A stretch of DNA of 11,966 nt, taken from positions 1 through 11,966 of the forward strand of contig CAIYZW010001089.1 of NCBI GenBank assembly GCA_903930725.1, read 5' to 3'. The translations under genes and the position numbers were made by a program. Below are positions 1-6,887 of this stretch, in pieces. The notes below the pieces were generated by a model. The model ran no database searches and was not told where the DNA came from. It was given only the letters and a program-made list of their open reading frames with translations. This DNA is from an uncultured Bacteroidota bacterium (GTDB lineage: Bacteria > Bacteroidota > Bacteroidia > Bacteroidales > 4484-276). Each line of letters starts with the position of its first letter. Positions within the stretch are counted from its first letter, which is position 1.

Positions 1-1
1 C

Positions 2-379
2 GAAGATAAAATCTTGTTTTCCTGCGAGAATTCATCTGTGGCACCTTCAGTTTTTGAGGTAAATTCTTCTGCCTTAAAACTCAGCGCCGAAAAGCAAATA
101 TCAACTTATCAATCTTCAGGAATTGTTGTGAACGAATTTCCGGCTCATTTCACCAAAACCATCAAATTTGAAGTTGTAAGTTTGCCGGATTCTCATTTTT
201 CGGTTGAATTGCGCGACAAAAGATGGAAAAAAATATCTTCCGAAAAGTTCGTAATCACCGAAGGCGCAGCCCCTTATTCCGTATTAATTCCTGTCGGAAA
301 ATTAAGGTCAGGAACTTATTTTGTTAAGATTATCAGCGACGAAAAATCGTTGGTTCGTAAAATAAAAATCGAGAATTGA
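2..379 (+). CDS. C-terminal fragment of a secreted protein, probable T9SS sorting domain
   Basis: The frame is open from base 2 and has no ATG near the window edge; the first in-window start-like codon is an internal TTG at 14. The gene therefore very likely begins upstream, and only its last 125 codons are visible. The final ~85 residues resemble the type A C-terminal sorting domain of type IX secretion substrates: an alternating hydrophobic strand TIKFEVVSL, then SVELRDKRWKK, and a terminal block SGTYFVKIISDEKS followed by VRKIKIEN. Known family members use this small beta-sandwich to target the outer-membrane translocon and are processed or anchored at the surface. The passenger domain is out of view, so its function is unknown. 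The stop TGA (377-379) overlaps the TTG start of queE. The sorting-domain match rests on the terminal GTYFVKI-x(n)-KI pattern; an ordinary beta-sandwich tail is the alternative. Confidence 0.6.
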   Translation, partial: EDKILFSCENSSVAPSVFEVNSSALKLSAEKQISTYQSSGIVVNEFPAHFTKTIKFEVVSLPDSHFSVELRDKRWKKISSEKFVITEGAAPYSVLIPVGKLRSGTYFVKIISDEKSLVRKIKIEN

Positions 380-1026
380 TAATTCCAAAAACTAAAAATC
401 CTGAACAGGATAAATTACTCGCCGAAGGAAAACTATTGCCACTCATGGAGGAGTTTTACACCATACAGGGCGAGGGTTTCAACACGGGAGAAGCGGCCTA
501 TTTTATCCGGGTTGGTGGCTGTGATGTTGGTTGCCGCTGGTGTGATGTAAAAGAATCATGGAATCCGGATTTGCATCCACTCTCCGAAACTTCAAAAATT
601 GTTGCAAATGCTGCTGCCCAACCCGCTAAAGCTGTGGTTGTAACCGGTGGCGAACCATTGCTTTATAACCTCGGTTTCCTTTGTTCTGAGCTAATGAAAA
701 CGGGCGTCAAAACCTATCTGGAAACTTCGGGGGCTTATCAACTTACTGGGCAATGGGATTGGATTTGCTTGTCGCCAAAGAAAAACAGTCCACCAGTTGG
801 AAATATCCTTCAACTTGCCAACGAACTCAAAGTTATCATCTTCAACGAAAGTGATATTGCCTGGGCTGAACAATTTGTACCTTTGGTAAATCCGGCATGT
901 AAACTTTTTCTGCAGCCCGAGTGGAGCCGGGCAAGTTTTGTAACTCCCGTTATCATCGGGTATGTGATGAAAAACCCGAGATGGAAAATTTCCCTTCAAA
1001 CACACAAATATTTAAATATTCCTTAA
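376..1026 (+). CDS. queE: 7-carboxy-7-deazaguanine synthase (radical SAM), queuosine biosynthesis
   Basis: QueE converts 6-carboxy-5,6,7,8-tetrahydropterin to 7-carboxy-7-deazaguanine, the ring-contraction step of cytosolic queuosine (preQ0) biosynthesis. The 216-aa product has the entry motif FYTIQGEGFNTG (residues 27-38), the CX3CX2C [4Fe-4S] motif GCDVGCRWC with Cys49, Cys53 and Cys56, the SAM-binding TGGEP at 90-94, LETSG in the middle, and a C-terminal SLQTHKYLNIP that I associate with the Bacteroidota form. The start chosen is TTG at 376, which overlaps the upstream stop as TTGA and keeps the conserved preamble LAEGKLLPLMEEF. The first in-frame ATG is at 445 (Met24) and would remove that preamble. 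Length and motifs look intact. The overlap suggests translational coupling to the upstream secreted-protein gene, although no functional link is apparent. No other queuosine genes are in the window. Confidence 0.93.
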   Translation: MIIPKTKNPEQDKLLAEGKLLPLMEEFYTIQGEGFNTGEAAYFIRVGGCDVGCRWCDVKESWNPDLHPLSETSKIVANAAAQPAKAVVVTGGEPLLYNLGFLCSELMKTGVKTYLETSGAYQLTGQWDWICLSPKKNSPPVGNILQLANELKVIIFNESDIAWAEQFVPLVNPACKLFLQPEWSRASFVTPVIIGYVMKNPRWKISLQTHKYLNIP

Positions 1027-1053
1027 TTCCAGCAATCGCTCAAATTTCCATAG

Positions 1054-1073
1054 CCCAGCCCTTCAGGGCTGGG
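1054..1073. repeat. REP-like perfect palindrome
   Basis: CCCAGCCC (1054-1061) and GGGCTGGG (1066-1073) are exact inverted complements around TTCA; the T-A pair extends this to 9 bp with a 2-nt loop. It lies 28 bases after the queE stop and is far more G+C-rich than the surrounding spacer. No T-run follows, so it is not a canonical intrinsic terminator. It resembles dispersed REP-type palindromes found between bacterial genes. Only one copy is visible, so its repeat status is inferred. Confidence 0.5.
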
Positions 1074-1165
1074 AACATGTGAAATATTTGCCCCCAAAAT
1101 CCCATTTTTACAATTTATTTGCCTGCTTTCTGTTCTAAATCTGAACTTCAAAAATCTTTTGCCTG

Positions 1166-3124
1166 ATGCGAATTTTCGATTATCAGTTTTTTGCAGGATG
1201 TGCCTTCTTGTTTTGCCTGGGCGTCTTTCCCGATGCAATCCTGGCACAGGAGCTTTCGACTACTTCAAAACGTGCGATCAAATTTTATGAAGAAGGTAGC
1301 AAGAAGTTCAATTTACTCGAATACACCGCTGCGGCAGAGAATTTAAATAAAGCCATCACCACCGACCCTAAATTTATTGAAGCCTTTTTGCTGTTGGGCG
1401 ATGTTTATCGCGAGCAACAAAAATTCGATGAGGCAATTAAAGTTTACGATAAAGTTATTGCCATTAATCCAAAAAAATATCCCGAAGTCTGGTACTTTTC
1501 AGGAATATCATATTACGAGGCTCAGGATTATCAATTGGCTGTGCGCCGCTTCAAGAAGTATTTGACTTTTGGCGATTTGGGCGAGGCACGCAATGAGGAG
1601 GCAAAGTTTCTACTGGCCTGCAGCAACTTTGCTTTTCAGGCAATAAAAAATCCCGTGCCTTTTGAGCCCGTAAATCTGGGTGGAAGTATTAATACAATCA
1701 ATCACGAATATGTTAACTCGGTAAGCTCGGATGAGTTGCAACTTTATTTTACACGCCGCGATTCGGTCAATCCTTCAAGCAGGGGAGGTGAGGATTTCTA
1801 TTTTTCAAATCGCGAAACTATTGAAAATAAATGGAATAAGGCTGTAAAAATGGGGCCATCCATCAATACACCCGGCGATGAAGGCGCTTTGACCATTTCG
1901 CCGGATGGCCGGTTCTTGCTTTTTGCAGGTTGCTATCGCGAAGATGGTTTTGGAAGTTGTGATATTTACGCCGCCAAGATTTTAGGAAACAATGTTTCGG
2001 AGCCTGTAAACCTGGGGCCGGTTCTGAATACCTCAAAATGGGAAACCCAGCCGACATTATCCACCGACGGACGTACATTATATTTTACCAGCACTCGTCC
2101 GGGCGGATTTGGAAAATCAGATATCTGGAGCAGTAAATTGCAGGATAACGGCGATTGGTCGGTGCCCGAAAACCTTGGAAATATAATCAATACCAAAGGT
2201 TCCGAAATGTCACCTTTTATTCACCCGGATGGTCAGACCCTTTATTTTTCTTCCGACAGGCATGTGGGAATGGGCGGAATTGATTTATTTGTGAGCCGCC
2301 TCGATTCGTCAGGAAACTGGACCATACCCGCCAACCTCGGGTATCCGGTAAATACATCTGCCAACGAAATGAACATCGTGGTAAACCCTGCCGGCGACAA
2401 AGCCTACATTTCTTCCAACTACCTTGATGGATTTGGAAGTTATGATATTTTCGAGTTTCAACTTCCGGAAAACATCCGTCCAGTACCTTCTACTTTTATG
2501 AAGGGTGTTGTTAGGGATGGTAAGACAAAAAGGCCGCTCGAAGCCTATTTTTCGCTTATTGATTTGCTGACCAATAAAGAAGTTGTGCGTTCCTTCTCCG
2601 ATGAAACCTCAGGAGCATTTTTGGTTTGCCTACCCACCAATCGCGAATATGCGCTTAATGTTTCAAAAAATGGCTATCTTTTTCATTCCGAAAATTTTTC
2701 ATTAACTGGTTTGAACAACCAAATTACACCTTATATTATAGATATCATTTTAGAACCTGTTGGCGAAGGTGAAACCATGGTTTTGCGAAATGTCTTTTTC
2801 GAAACCGGAAAATCCGAACTTAAAGTTGAATCAATTACTGAACTAAGGAAACTTATCGAGTTTCTGCAATACAATCCAGGGCTAAAAATCGAGATTAGCG
2901 GCCACACCGACAATATTGGCGACCAAAACTATAATCAGCAGCTTTCAGAGAATCGTGCAAAATCAGTTTTTAATTATTTAGTTAAAAATAAAATTTCAGA
3001 TACAAGTCTAACCTTCAAAGGTTATGGTTTTTTGAAGCCAATCCAGAGCAACGAGACTGAGGAAGGCCGTTCACAAAACCGCCGTACCGAAATAAAAATC
3101 CTTGAAATCGAAAAACCGCATTAA
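1166..3124 (+). CDS. PorE-like envelope protein: TPR, PD40 propeller, CRD and OmpA domains
   Basis: This 652-aa protein starts with a probable signal peptide (hydrophobic core about residues 8-22, likely cleavage after ILA at 27). TPR-like helices follow at about 35-140 (for example FDEAIKVYDKVIAINP). PD40/WD40-like propeller blades span about 170-435, seen as repeated SPDGRFLLF, STDGRTLYFTS and HPDGQTLYFSS motifs. A carboxypeptidase-regulatory-like fold sits at 445-530, and an OmpA C-terminal domain at about 541-650. Its peptidoglycan-binding motif is intact: SGHTDN with Asp582, and LSENRAKSV with Arg597. This Asp-Arg spacing of 15 matches OmpA's Asp271/Arg286. The same domain order defines PorE (P. 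gingivalis PG1058), a T9SS component tethering the machine to peptidoglycan. PorE is a lipoprotein; no convincing lipobox is visible here (Cys12 in FFAGC is too close to the N-terminus). Paralogues with this architecture are common in Bacteroidota, so a T9SS role is inferred. Confidence 0.85.
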   Translation: MRIFDYQFFAGCAFLFCLGVFPDAILAQELSTTSKRAIKFYEEGSKKFNLLEYTAAAENLNKAITTDPKFIEAFLLLGDVYREQQKFDEAIKVYDKVIAINPKKYPEVWYFSGISYYEAQDYQLAVRRFKKYLTFGDLGEARNEEAKFLLACSNFAFQAIKNPVPFEPVNLGGSINTINHEYVNSVSSDELQLYFTRRDSVNPSSRGGEDFYFSNRETIENKWNKAVKMGPSINTPGDEGALTISPDGRFLLFAGCYREDGFGSCDIYAAKILGNNVSEPVNLGPVLNTSKWETQPTLSTDGRTLYFTSTRPGGFGKSDIWSSKLQDNGDWSVPENLGNIINTKGSEMSPFIHPDGQTLYFSSDRHVGMGGIDLFVSRLDSSGNWTIPANLGYPVNTSANEMNIVVNPAGDKAYISSNYLDGFGSYDIFEFQLPENIRPVPSTFMKGVVRDGKTKRPLEAYFSLIDLLTNKEVVRSFSDETSGAFLVCLPTNREYALNVSKNGYLFHSENFSLTGLNNQITPYIIDIILEPVGEGETMVLRNVFFETGKSELKVESITELRKLIEFLQYNPGLKIEISGHTDNIGDQNYNQQLSENRAKSVFNYLVKNKISDTSLTFKGYGFLKPIQSNETEEGRSQNRRTEIKILEIEKPH

Positions 3125-3177
3125 TTATTCCCTGGTCTCATGTTTTCTTTCCATCCAACCGCCCATTGCTGCTTCCT

Positions 3178-3205
3178 ACTGCCAGCTGGCGACTGCCAAC
3201 GGCCA
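3178..3205. repeat. Degenerate heptanucleotide tandem repeat (ACTGCCA type)
   Basis: ACTGCCA occurs at 3178-3184 and again at 3192-3198, exactly two 7-base periods apart. The intervening heptad GCTGGCG matches at 4 of 7 bases and the following heptad ACGGCCA at 6 of 7. It lies in the spacer between the PorE-like gene and thrS, upstream of the thrS promoter. Short heptameric tandem repeats occur between genes in several bacterial groups; function is unknown. Confidence 0.4.
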
Positions 3206-3262
3206 TCCCCTTTTTTTAACATAATTTCTATCCACATCATTACCAGCTATCATCATATTTAT

Positions 3263-3270
3263 TACTTTTG
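3263..3270 (+). promoter_or_regulatory. Candidate -7 box of the thrS-infC-rpmI-rplT operon
   Basis: TACTTTTG is a perfect match to the Bacteroidota -7 consensus TAnnTTTG. It lies 35 bases upstream of the thrS ATG in a 181-base spacer, which is a sensible position for a short A/T-rich leader. No good TTTG -33 element is seen at the usual distance, so the call rests on the -7 box and its position. No T-box-like or long structured leader is apparent. Confidence 0.5.
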
Positions 3271-3305
3271 CTGCCCATTTAAAAAATTAAGATAATTATC
3301 AGATT

Positions 3306-5243
3306 ATGATAAATATAACATTGCCGGATAACAGTGTAAAGCAATTCGAAAGCGGAATTACTGGAATCGGAATAGCTTTGAGCATTAGCGAAGGCTTAGC
3401 CCGCAATGTGCTTGCTGTAAAGGTAGATGGTGAAGTTTGTGATGCAACCCGTCCAATCGTGCATGATGCAAAGATCCAGTTGTTAACCTGGAACGACACC
3501 GAAGGAAAAGCTGCAATGTGGCATTCTTCAGCACATCTGATGGCCGAAGCCATCGAAGCAATTTACCCTGGTGTTAAATTCGGAATAGGGCCAAATATCG
3601 AAAGTGGCTTTTATTATGATATTGACCCCGGCGATAAAGTGATTACAGATGCCGACCTCGTAAAAATCGAGGATAAAATGAAGGAGTTGGCAAAACAAAA
3701 ACACGAATACAAACGTCGGGAAGTTACAAAAGCTGAAGCGCTAAATTTTTTTACAAGTAAGGGCGACGACTACAAACTCGAACTAATCAGTGAATTGGAA
3801 GATGGAACCATCTCGTTTTATGAATCTGGGAATTTTACCGATTTATGCCGTGGGCCACATTTGCCTGATACCAGCCATATTAAAGCCATTAAATTATTAA
3901 GTATTGCCGGAGCTTACTGGCGCGGAAACGAAAAACGCAAGCAACTTACCCGGATTTACGGTATCACTTTCCCAAAAAATAAAGAACTCGAAGAATATCT
4001 TGTTTTCCTCGAAGAAGCAAAACGTCGCGACCATCGCAGGATTGGTAAAGATTTGGAGATTTTTACTTTTTCACAAAAAGTTGGGGCTGGTTTGCCACTC
4101 TGGCTTCCCAAAGGCGCTGAATTGCGCGAGCGTTTGGAACGTTTTTTAAAGAAAGTACAAAAAGAAGCAGGATATCAACCGGTAATTACACCACACATCG
4201 GCAACGTTGAGTTGTACAAAACTTCCGGGCATTTTCAGAAATATGGCGAGGAATCTTTTCGCCCAATCAAAACTCCGATGGAAGGGGAAGAATTTTTCCT
4301 TAAGCCGATGAATTGCCCGCATCATTGCGAAATTTATAAATACAAACCCCATTCATACAAAGAATTACCCATCCGCTATGCCGAATTTGGCACAGTTTAC
4401 CGTTACGAACAAAGTGGCGAATTGCATGGATTGACGAGAGTACGCGGTTTTACGCAAGATGATGCACACATTTTTTGTACGCCCGATCAGGTTAAAGATG
4501 AGTTTAAAGGTGTGATGAAAATTGTGATGAAGATTTTTAAAGCGCTTGATTTCAATAATTTTATTACACAGATTTCACTTCGTGATCCAAATAATCGTGA
4601 AAAGTACATTGGTTCAGATGAAAATTGGGAAAAAGCAGAGCGGGCAATCATAGAAGTTGCCGAAGAGTCTGGCCTTGAAACCGTTGTTGTTGAAGGCGAA
4701 GCAGCGTTTTATGGTCCAAAGATGGACTTCATGGTAAAAGATGCCCTTGGCCGAAAATGGCAACTTGGAACCATTCAGGTTGATTACAATCTTCCCGACC
4801 GCTTTGAACTGGAATATGTTGGAAGTGACAACGAAAAACACCGCCCGGTAATGCTTCATCGCGCACCATTTGGCTCCATGGAGAGGTTCGTGGCTGTCCT
4901 CATCGAGCATTGCGCCGGTAAGTTTCCGTTGTGGCTTGCACCCGAACAGGCTATCATCTTGCCAATCAGTGAAAAATATCAGGCGTATGCCGAAAAAGTT
5001 TTATCTTTGCTCCAAAATTTTGAAATTCGCGCTCAAATTGATAACCGGAATGAAAAAACCGGAAAGAAAATTCGGGATGCCGAGATGCAGCGAATTCCTT
5101 ACATGTTGATCGTTGGTGAAAAAGAAGAAAATGAAAACACTGTTTCACTGCGAAAACAAGGTGATGGAGATTTAGGAACCGTTTCTGTTGAGGCTTTTGC
5201 TGCCATGATAAATGACGAGGTTAAAGCATTAACAGAAAAATAA
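3306..5243 (+). CDS. thrS: Threonyl-tRNA synthetase
   Basis: ThrRS charges tRNA-Thr with threonine in the cytosol and hydrolyses mischarged Ser-tRNA-Thr. The 645-aa length is normal for the full bacterial form. The TGS domain occupies about residues 1-62. The editing domain follows, with its HxxxH pair His73/His77 (HSSAHLM) and Cys181/His185 (CRGPH). The class II catalytic core has motif 2 around VYRYEQSGELHGLTRVRGF, and motif 3 around HRAPFGSMERF. The zinc-binding set used in substrate selection is intact: Cys337 (PMNCPHH), His388 (QDDAH) and His518 (MLHRAPF), equivalent to E. coli Cys334, His385 and His511. The anticodon-binding domain begins near 545 (LAPEQAIILPIS). The ATG at 3306 is preceded by an A/T-rich leader without a Shine-Dalgarno. 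It is the first gene of the conserved thrS-infC-rpmI-rplT translation operon. Confidence 0.98.
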   Translation: MINITLPDNSVKQFESGITGIGIALSISEGLARNVLAVKVDGEVCDATRPIVHDAKIQLLTWNDTEGKAAMWHSSAHLMAEAIEAIYPGVKFGIGPNIESGFYYDIDPGDKVITDADLVKIEDKMKELAKQKHEYKRREVTKAEALNFFTSKGDDYKLELISELEDGTISFYESGNFTDLCRGPHLPDTSHIKAIKLLSIAGAYWRGNEKRKQLTRIYGITFPKNKELEEYLVFLEEAKRRDHRRIGKDLEIFTFSQKVGAGLPLWLPKGAELRERLERFLKKVQKEAGYQPVITPHIGNVELYKTSGHFQKYGEESFRPIKTPMEGEEFFLKPMNCPHHCEIYKYKPHSYKELPIRYAEFGTVYRYEQSGELHGLTRVRGFTQDDAHIFCTPDQVKDEFKGVMKIVMKIFKALDFNNFITQISLRDPNNREKYIGSDENWEKAERAIIEVAEESGLETVVVEGEAAFYGPKMDFMVKDALGRKWQLGTIQVDYNLPDRFELEYVGSDNEKHRPVMLHRAPFGSMERFVAVLIEHCAGKFPLWLAPEQAIILPISEKYQAYAEKVLSLLQNFEIRAQIDNRNEKTGKKIRDAEMQRIPYMLIVGEKEENENTVSLRKQGDGDLGTVSVEAFAAMINDEVKALTEK

Positions 5244-5264
5244 ATATTGAGTATTCACAAAATT

Positions 5265-5278
5265 GGGAGGATTTAATT
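5265..5278 (+). promoter_or_regulatory. Strong Shine-Dalgarno and non-AUG initiation region of infC
   Basis: GGGAGGA (5265-5271) is followed by in-frame ATT at 5276 and ATA at 5279. Measured from the last G of GGAGG (5270), the spacing is 5 or 8 bases. The in-frame ATG at 5321 has no comparable upstream purine tract at the right distance. No in-frame ATG, GTG or TTG lies between the thrS stop and 5321. A strong Shine-Dalgarno is unusual here, since neighbouring genes such as thrS, rpmI and rplT have none. Confidence 0.7.
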
Positions 5279-5842
5279 ATAGCAACACCATTTAAAAGAA
5301 GTTTTGCAGGCCGAAAACCGATGAGAAGGCAGGTTGAAAACCCGCATAAAATTAACCGGCTGATTAACGCCCCAGTAGTTAGAGTTGTTGGGGATAATGT
5401 TGAACAGGCAATTTATAATATTAAGGAAGCTATCGAAATTGCCGAAAAGTTGGGATTAGACCTGGTAGAGATTTCACCTACTGCCAGTCCGCCGGTTTGT
5501 AAAGTAGTTGATTACAAAAAGTTCTTGTACGAACTCAAAAAGAAACAAAAAGAAATTAAGGCTAAAACAGCCAAAGTTGTTGTTAAAGAGATTCGGTTAG
5601 GTCCAAATACTGATGACCATGATTTTAATTTTAAACTAAATCATGCAAAGAAATTTCTGCAGGAAGGGGCAAAAGTTAAAGTTGATGTATTTTTTAAAGG
5701 ACGGTCAATTATTTACAAAGACCATGGCGAAATTATTCTCTTAAAATTTGCCCAGGATCTCGAAGACTTTGGTAAGGTCGAAAAAATGCCACAACTCGAA
5801 GGAAAGCGAATGATCATGATTATTTCTCCCAAGAAAGCATAA
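5276..5842 (+). CDS. infC: Translation initiation factor IF-3, probable AUU start
   Basis: IF-3 binds the 30S subunit, prevents premature 50S joining and rejects non-canonical start codons. The N-domain contains HKINRLI and VRVVGDNVEQAIYNI. The family signature runs through LDLVEISPTASPPVCKVVDY and KKFLYELKKKQ into the lysine-rich linker helix. The C-domain has VKEIRLGPNTDDHDFNFK, VFFKGRSI and EGKRMIMIISPKK. I place the start at ATT 5276, giving 188 aa; ATA 5279 is an equally possible neighbour. The conservative alternative is ATG 5321, giving 173 aa. The upstream choice is supported by the Shine-Dalgarno at 5265-5271 and by a basic N-terminal extension (ATPFKRSFAGRKP), which I associate with IF-3 of this phylum. 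E. coli infC also starts with AUU, which allows autogenous repression because IF-3 itself discriminates against that codon. The start lies 32 bases after the thrS stop. Confidence 0.93.
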   Translation: MIATPFKRSFAGRKPMRRQVENPHKINRLINAPVVRVVGDNVEQAIYNIKEAIEIAEKLGLDLVEISPTASPPVCKVVDYKKFLYELKKKQKEIKAKTAKVVVKEIRLGPNTDDHDFNFKLNHAKKFLQEGAKVKVDVFFKGRSIIYKDHGEIILLKFAQDLEDFGKVEKMPQLEGKRMIMIISPKKA

Positions 5843-5892
5843 ACAAAGAATTCATTTTTAATAAGTTCACCATAATTTAATACTTTTTAGTA

Positions 5893-6087
5893 ATGCCTAA
5901 GATGAAGACAAAATCCAGCGCAAAAAAAAGGTTTACCTTGACAGGCACTGGAAAAATCAAAAGGAAGCACGCTTACAAAAGTCACATTCTGACAAAAAAG
6001 TCAAAAAAACGTAAACGTAACCTTGGTTACTCCGTTATTGTTGATTCAGCAGATTTGAAAGCTGTAAAAGAAATGCTTCTTAAGTAA
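5893..6087 (+). CDS. rpmI: 50S ribosomal protein L35 (bL35)
   Basis: A 64-aa, highly basic protein, full length for bL35. The N-terminus PKMKTKSSAKKRF and the central KRKHAYKSHILTKKSKKRKR are the family hallmarks, and the C-terminal half continues to VKEMLLK. bL35 is a component of the large ribosomal subunit. It sits 50 bases downstream of infC and 76 bases upstream of rplT in the standard IF3-L35-L20 order. The ATG at 5893 follows an A/T-rich leader without a Shine-Dalgarno, as is usual in Bacteroidota. Confidence 0.98.
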   Translation: MPKMKTKSSAKKRFTLTGTGKIKRKHAYKSHILTKKSKKRKRNLGYSVIVDSADLKAVKEMLLK

Positions 6088-6124
6088 TTCACTCATTGTT
6101 TAACTTGTGATTAGCTGATAAAGT

Positions 6125-6149
6125 CTCCGTAAAAGCGGGGCGCTAACGC
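6125..6149 (+). promoter_or_regulatory. Possible structured leader ahead of rplT
   Basis: In the 76-base rpmI-rplT spacer, CTCCG (6125-6129) can pair with CGGGG (6136-6140, one G-U), and GCG (6140-6142) with CGC (6147-6149) around CTAA. These are the only G+C-rich bases in a spacer that ends in an A-rich tract before the rplT ATG. In other phyla L20 represses its own operon by binding leader RNA that mimics its rRNA site, so an autoregulatory element is conceivable. The stems are short and the evidence is weak. Confidence 0.2.
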
Positions 6150-6163
6150 AAAAAAAGAAAAAA

Positions 6164-6511
6164 ATGCCAAGATCAGTAAATGCAGTAGCATCAAGAGCCC
6201 GGCGCAAAAAAATCCTTAAACTTGTTAAAGGACAGTTCGGGAGAAGAAAAAATGTTTGGACAGTTGCCAAAAACGCCTACGAAAAAGGTCAGTTGTATGC
6301 TTATCGCGACAGACGAACAAAAAAAAGAAACTTCAGAGGATTATGGATTCAGCGTATCAATGCCGGAGTTCGCGAATTTGGATTATCCTATTCGGTTTTT
6401 ATCGGTAAATTGCACAAGAATAATATTCAGCTCAACCGCAAGGTCTTAGCTGATCTAGCGATGAATAATCCAAGTGCCTTCAAGGCAGTTGTTAATTCAT
6501 TAAAGGATTAG
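6164..6511 (+). CDS. rplT: 50S ribosomal protein L20 (bL20)
   Basis: A 115-aa basic protein of normal bL20 length. The N-terminal extension PRSVNAVASRARRKKILK leads into GQFGRRKNVW and then AYRDRRTKKRNFRGLWIQRI, followed by INAGVREFGLSYSVF and the globular C-terminal domain. bL20 binds 23S rRNA early in 50S assembly and, where studied, acts as translational repressor of its operon. It is the last gene of the thrS operon; an intrinsic terminator starts 21 bases after its TAG. The start is preceded by an A-rich tract rather than a Shine-Dalgarno. Confidence 0.98.
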   Translation: MPRSVNAVASRARRKKILKLVKGQFGRRKNVWTVAKNAYEKGQLYAYRDRRTKKRNFRGLWIQRINAGVREFGLSYSVFIGKLHKNNIQLNRKVLADLAMNNPSAFKAVVNSLKD

Positions 6512-6531
6512 ATTAAATCTTTGCACGATTA

Positions 6532-6564
6532 AAAAGGGCAGGCTTAACATAGGCCTGCCCTTTT
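6532..6564 (+). terminator. Intrinsic terminator of the thrS-infC-rpmI-rplT operon
   Basis: GGGCAGGC (6536-6543) and GCCTGCCC (6553-6560) are perfectly complementary around a 9-base loop. The stem is extended to 12 bp by AAAA (6532-6535) pairing with TTTT (6561-6564). A further GGTTTT follows. A G+C-rich stem, T-rich 3' flank and position just after rplT make this a convincing terminator. The A-run on the left arm would allow some function on the opposite strand too. Confidence 0.92.
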
Positions 6565-6658
6565 GGTTTTGTGTGGACACGAAAAACACACTTCCAGTTT
6601 AGAGGAAATTTAGGTTTTGTCAGGGTAAAAACTTAAAAAATGTTAACCTATATTTGAA

Positions 6659-6690
6659 CGTCAGATTGAAAATGACGCATTTATTTGCGT
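6659..6690 (+). other. Overlapping, mutually exclusive small hairpins
   Basis: CGTCA (6659-6663) can pair with TGACG (6673-6677), while ACGCA (6675-6679) can instead pair with TGCGT (6686-6690). The two stems share bases 6675-6677, so they cannot form together. They lie directly after the TATATTTG box at 6649-6656. Stems are only 5 bp; a chance arrangement in A/T-rich DNA is quite possible. Confidence 0.2.
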
Positions 6691-6879
6691 TTTACGCTGT
6701 TTTCTTTTTATTGGGCTGCCCATCTACTATTTATAGTTATTTTTAACGCAGATGGCTTAAAATGTGATTTTGTTATTTTTTCTTTAAAAAGTATTAGTTT
6801 AAATCACTTCGAGGCTTTGGGGCAAAAAATATTTTGAAGAAAGTTGAAAAAAAGTTTTTTTTTGATATTGATTTTTTGA

Positions 6880-6887
6880 TACTTTTG
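6880..6887 (+). promoter_or_regulatory. Secondary candidate -7 box upstream of the giant gene
   Basis: TACTTTTG matches TAnnTTTG exactly and is identical to the box before thrS. The nearest TTTG (6861-6864) leaves a 15-base spacer, shorter than usual. If active, it would give the giant gene a leader of roughly 380 bases. Confidence 0.3.

Noticed and set aside
691..1005. Minus-strand open frame of 104 codons inside queE.
   Set aside because: The + strand encodes intact QueE motifs across the same bases; no independent evidence supports the minus frame.
1027..1165. A promoter for the PorE-like gene (TTTATTTG near 1114 and TAAATCTG at 1136-1143).
   Set aside because: Each box has a mismatch to TAnnTTTG and the upstream element spacing is poor, so I do not call a site.
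6720..6755. Inverted repeat CCATCT / AGATGG in the long intergenic region.
   Set aside because: Only 6 bp with a 24-base loop; not distinguishable from chance.
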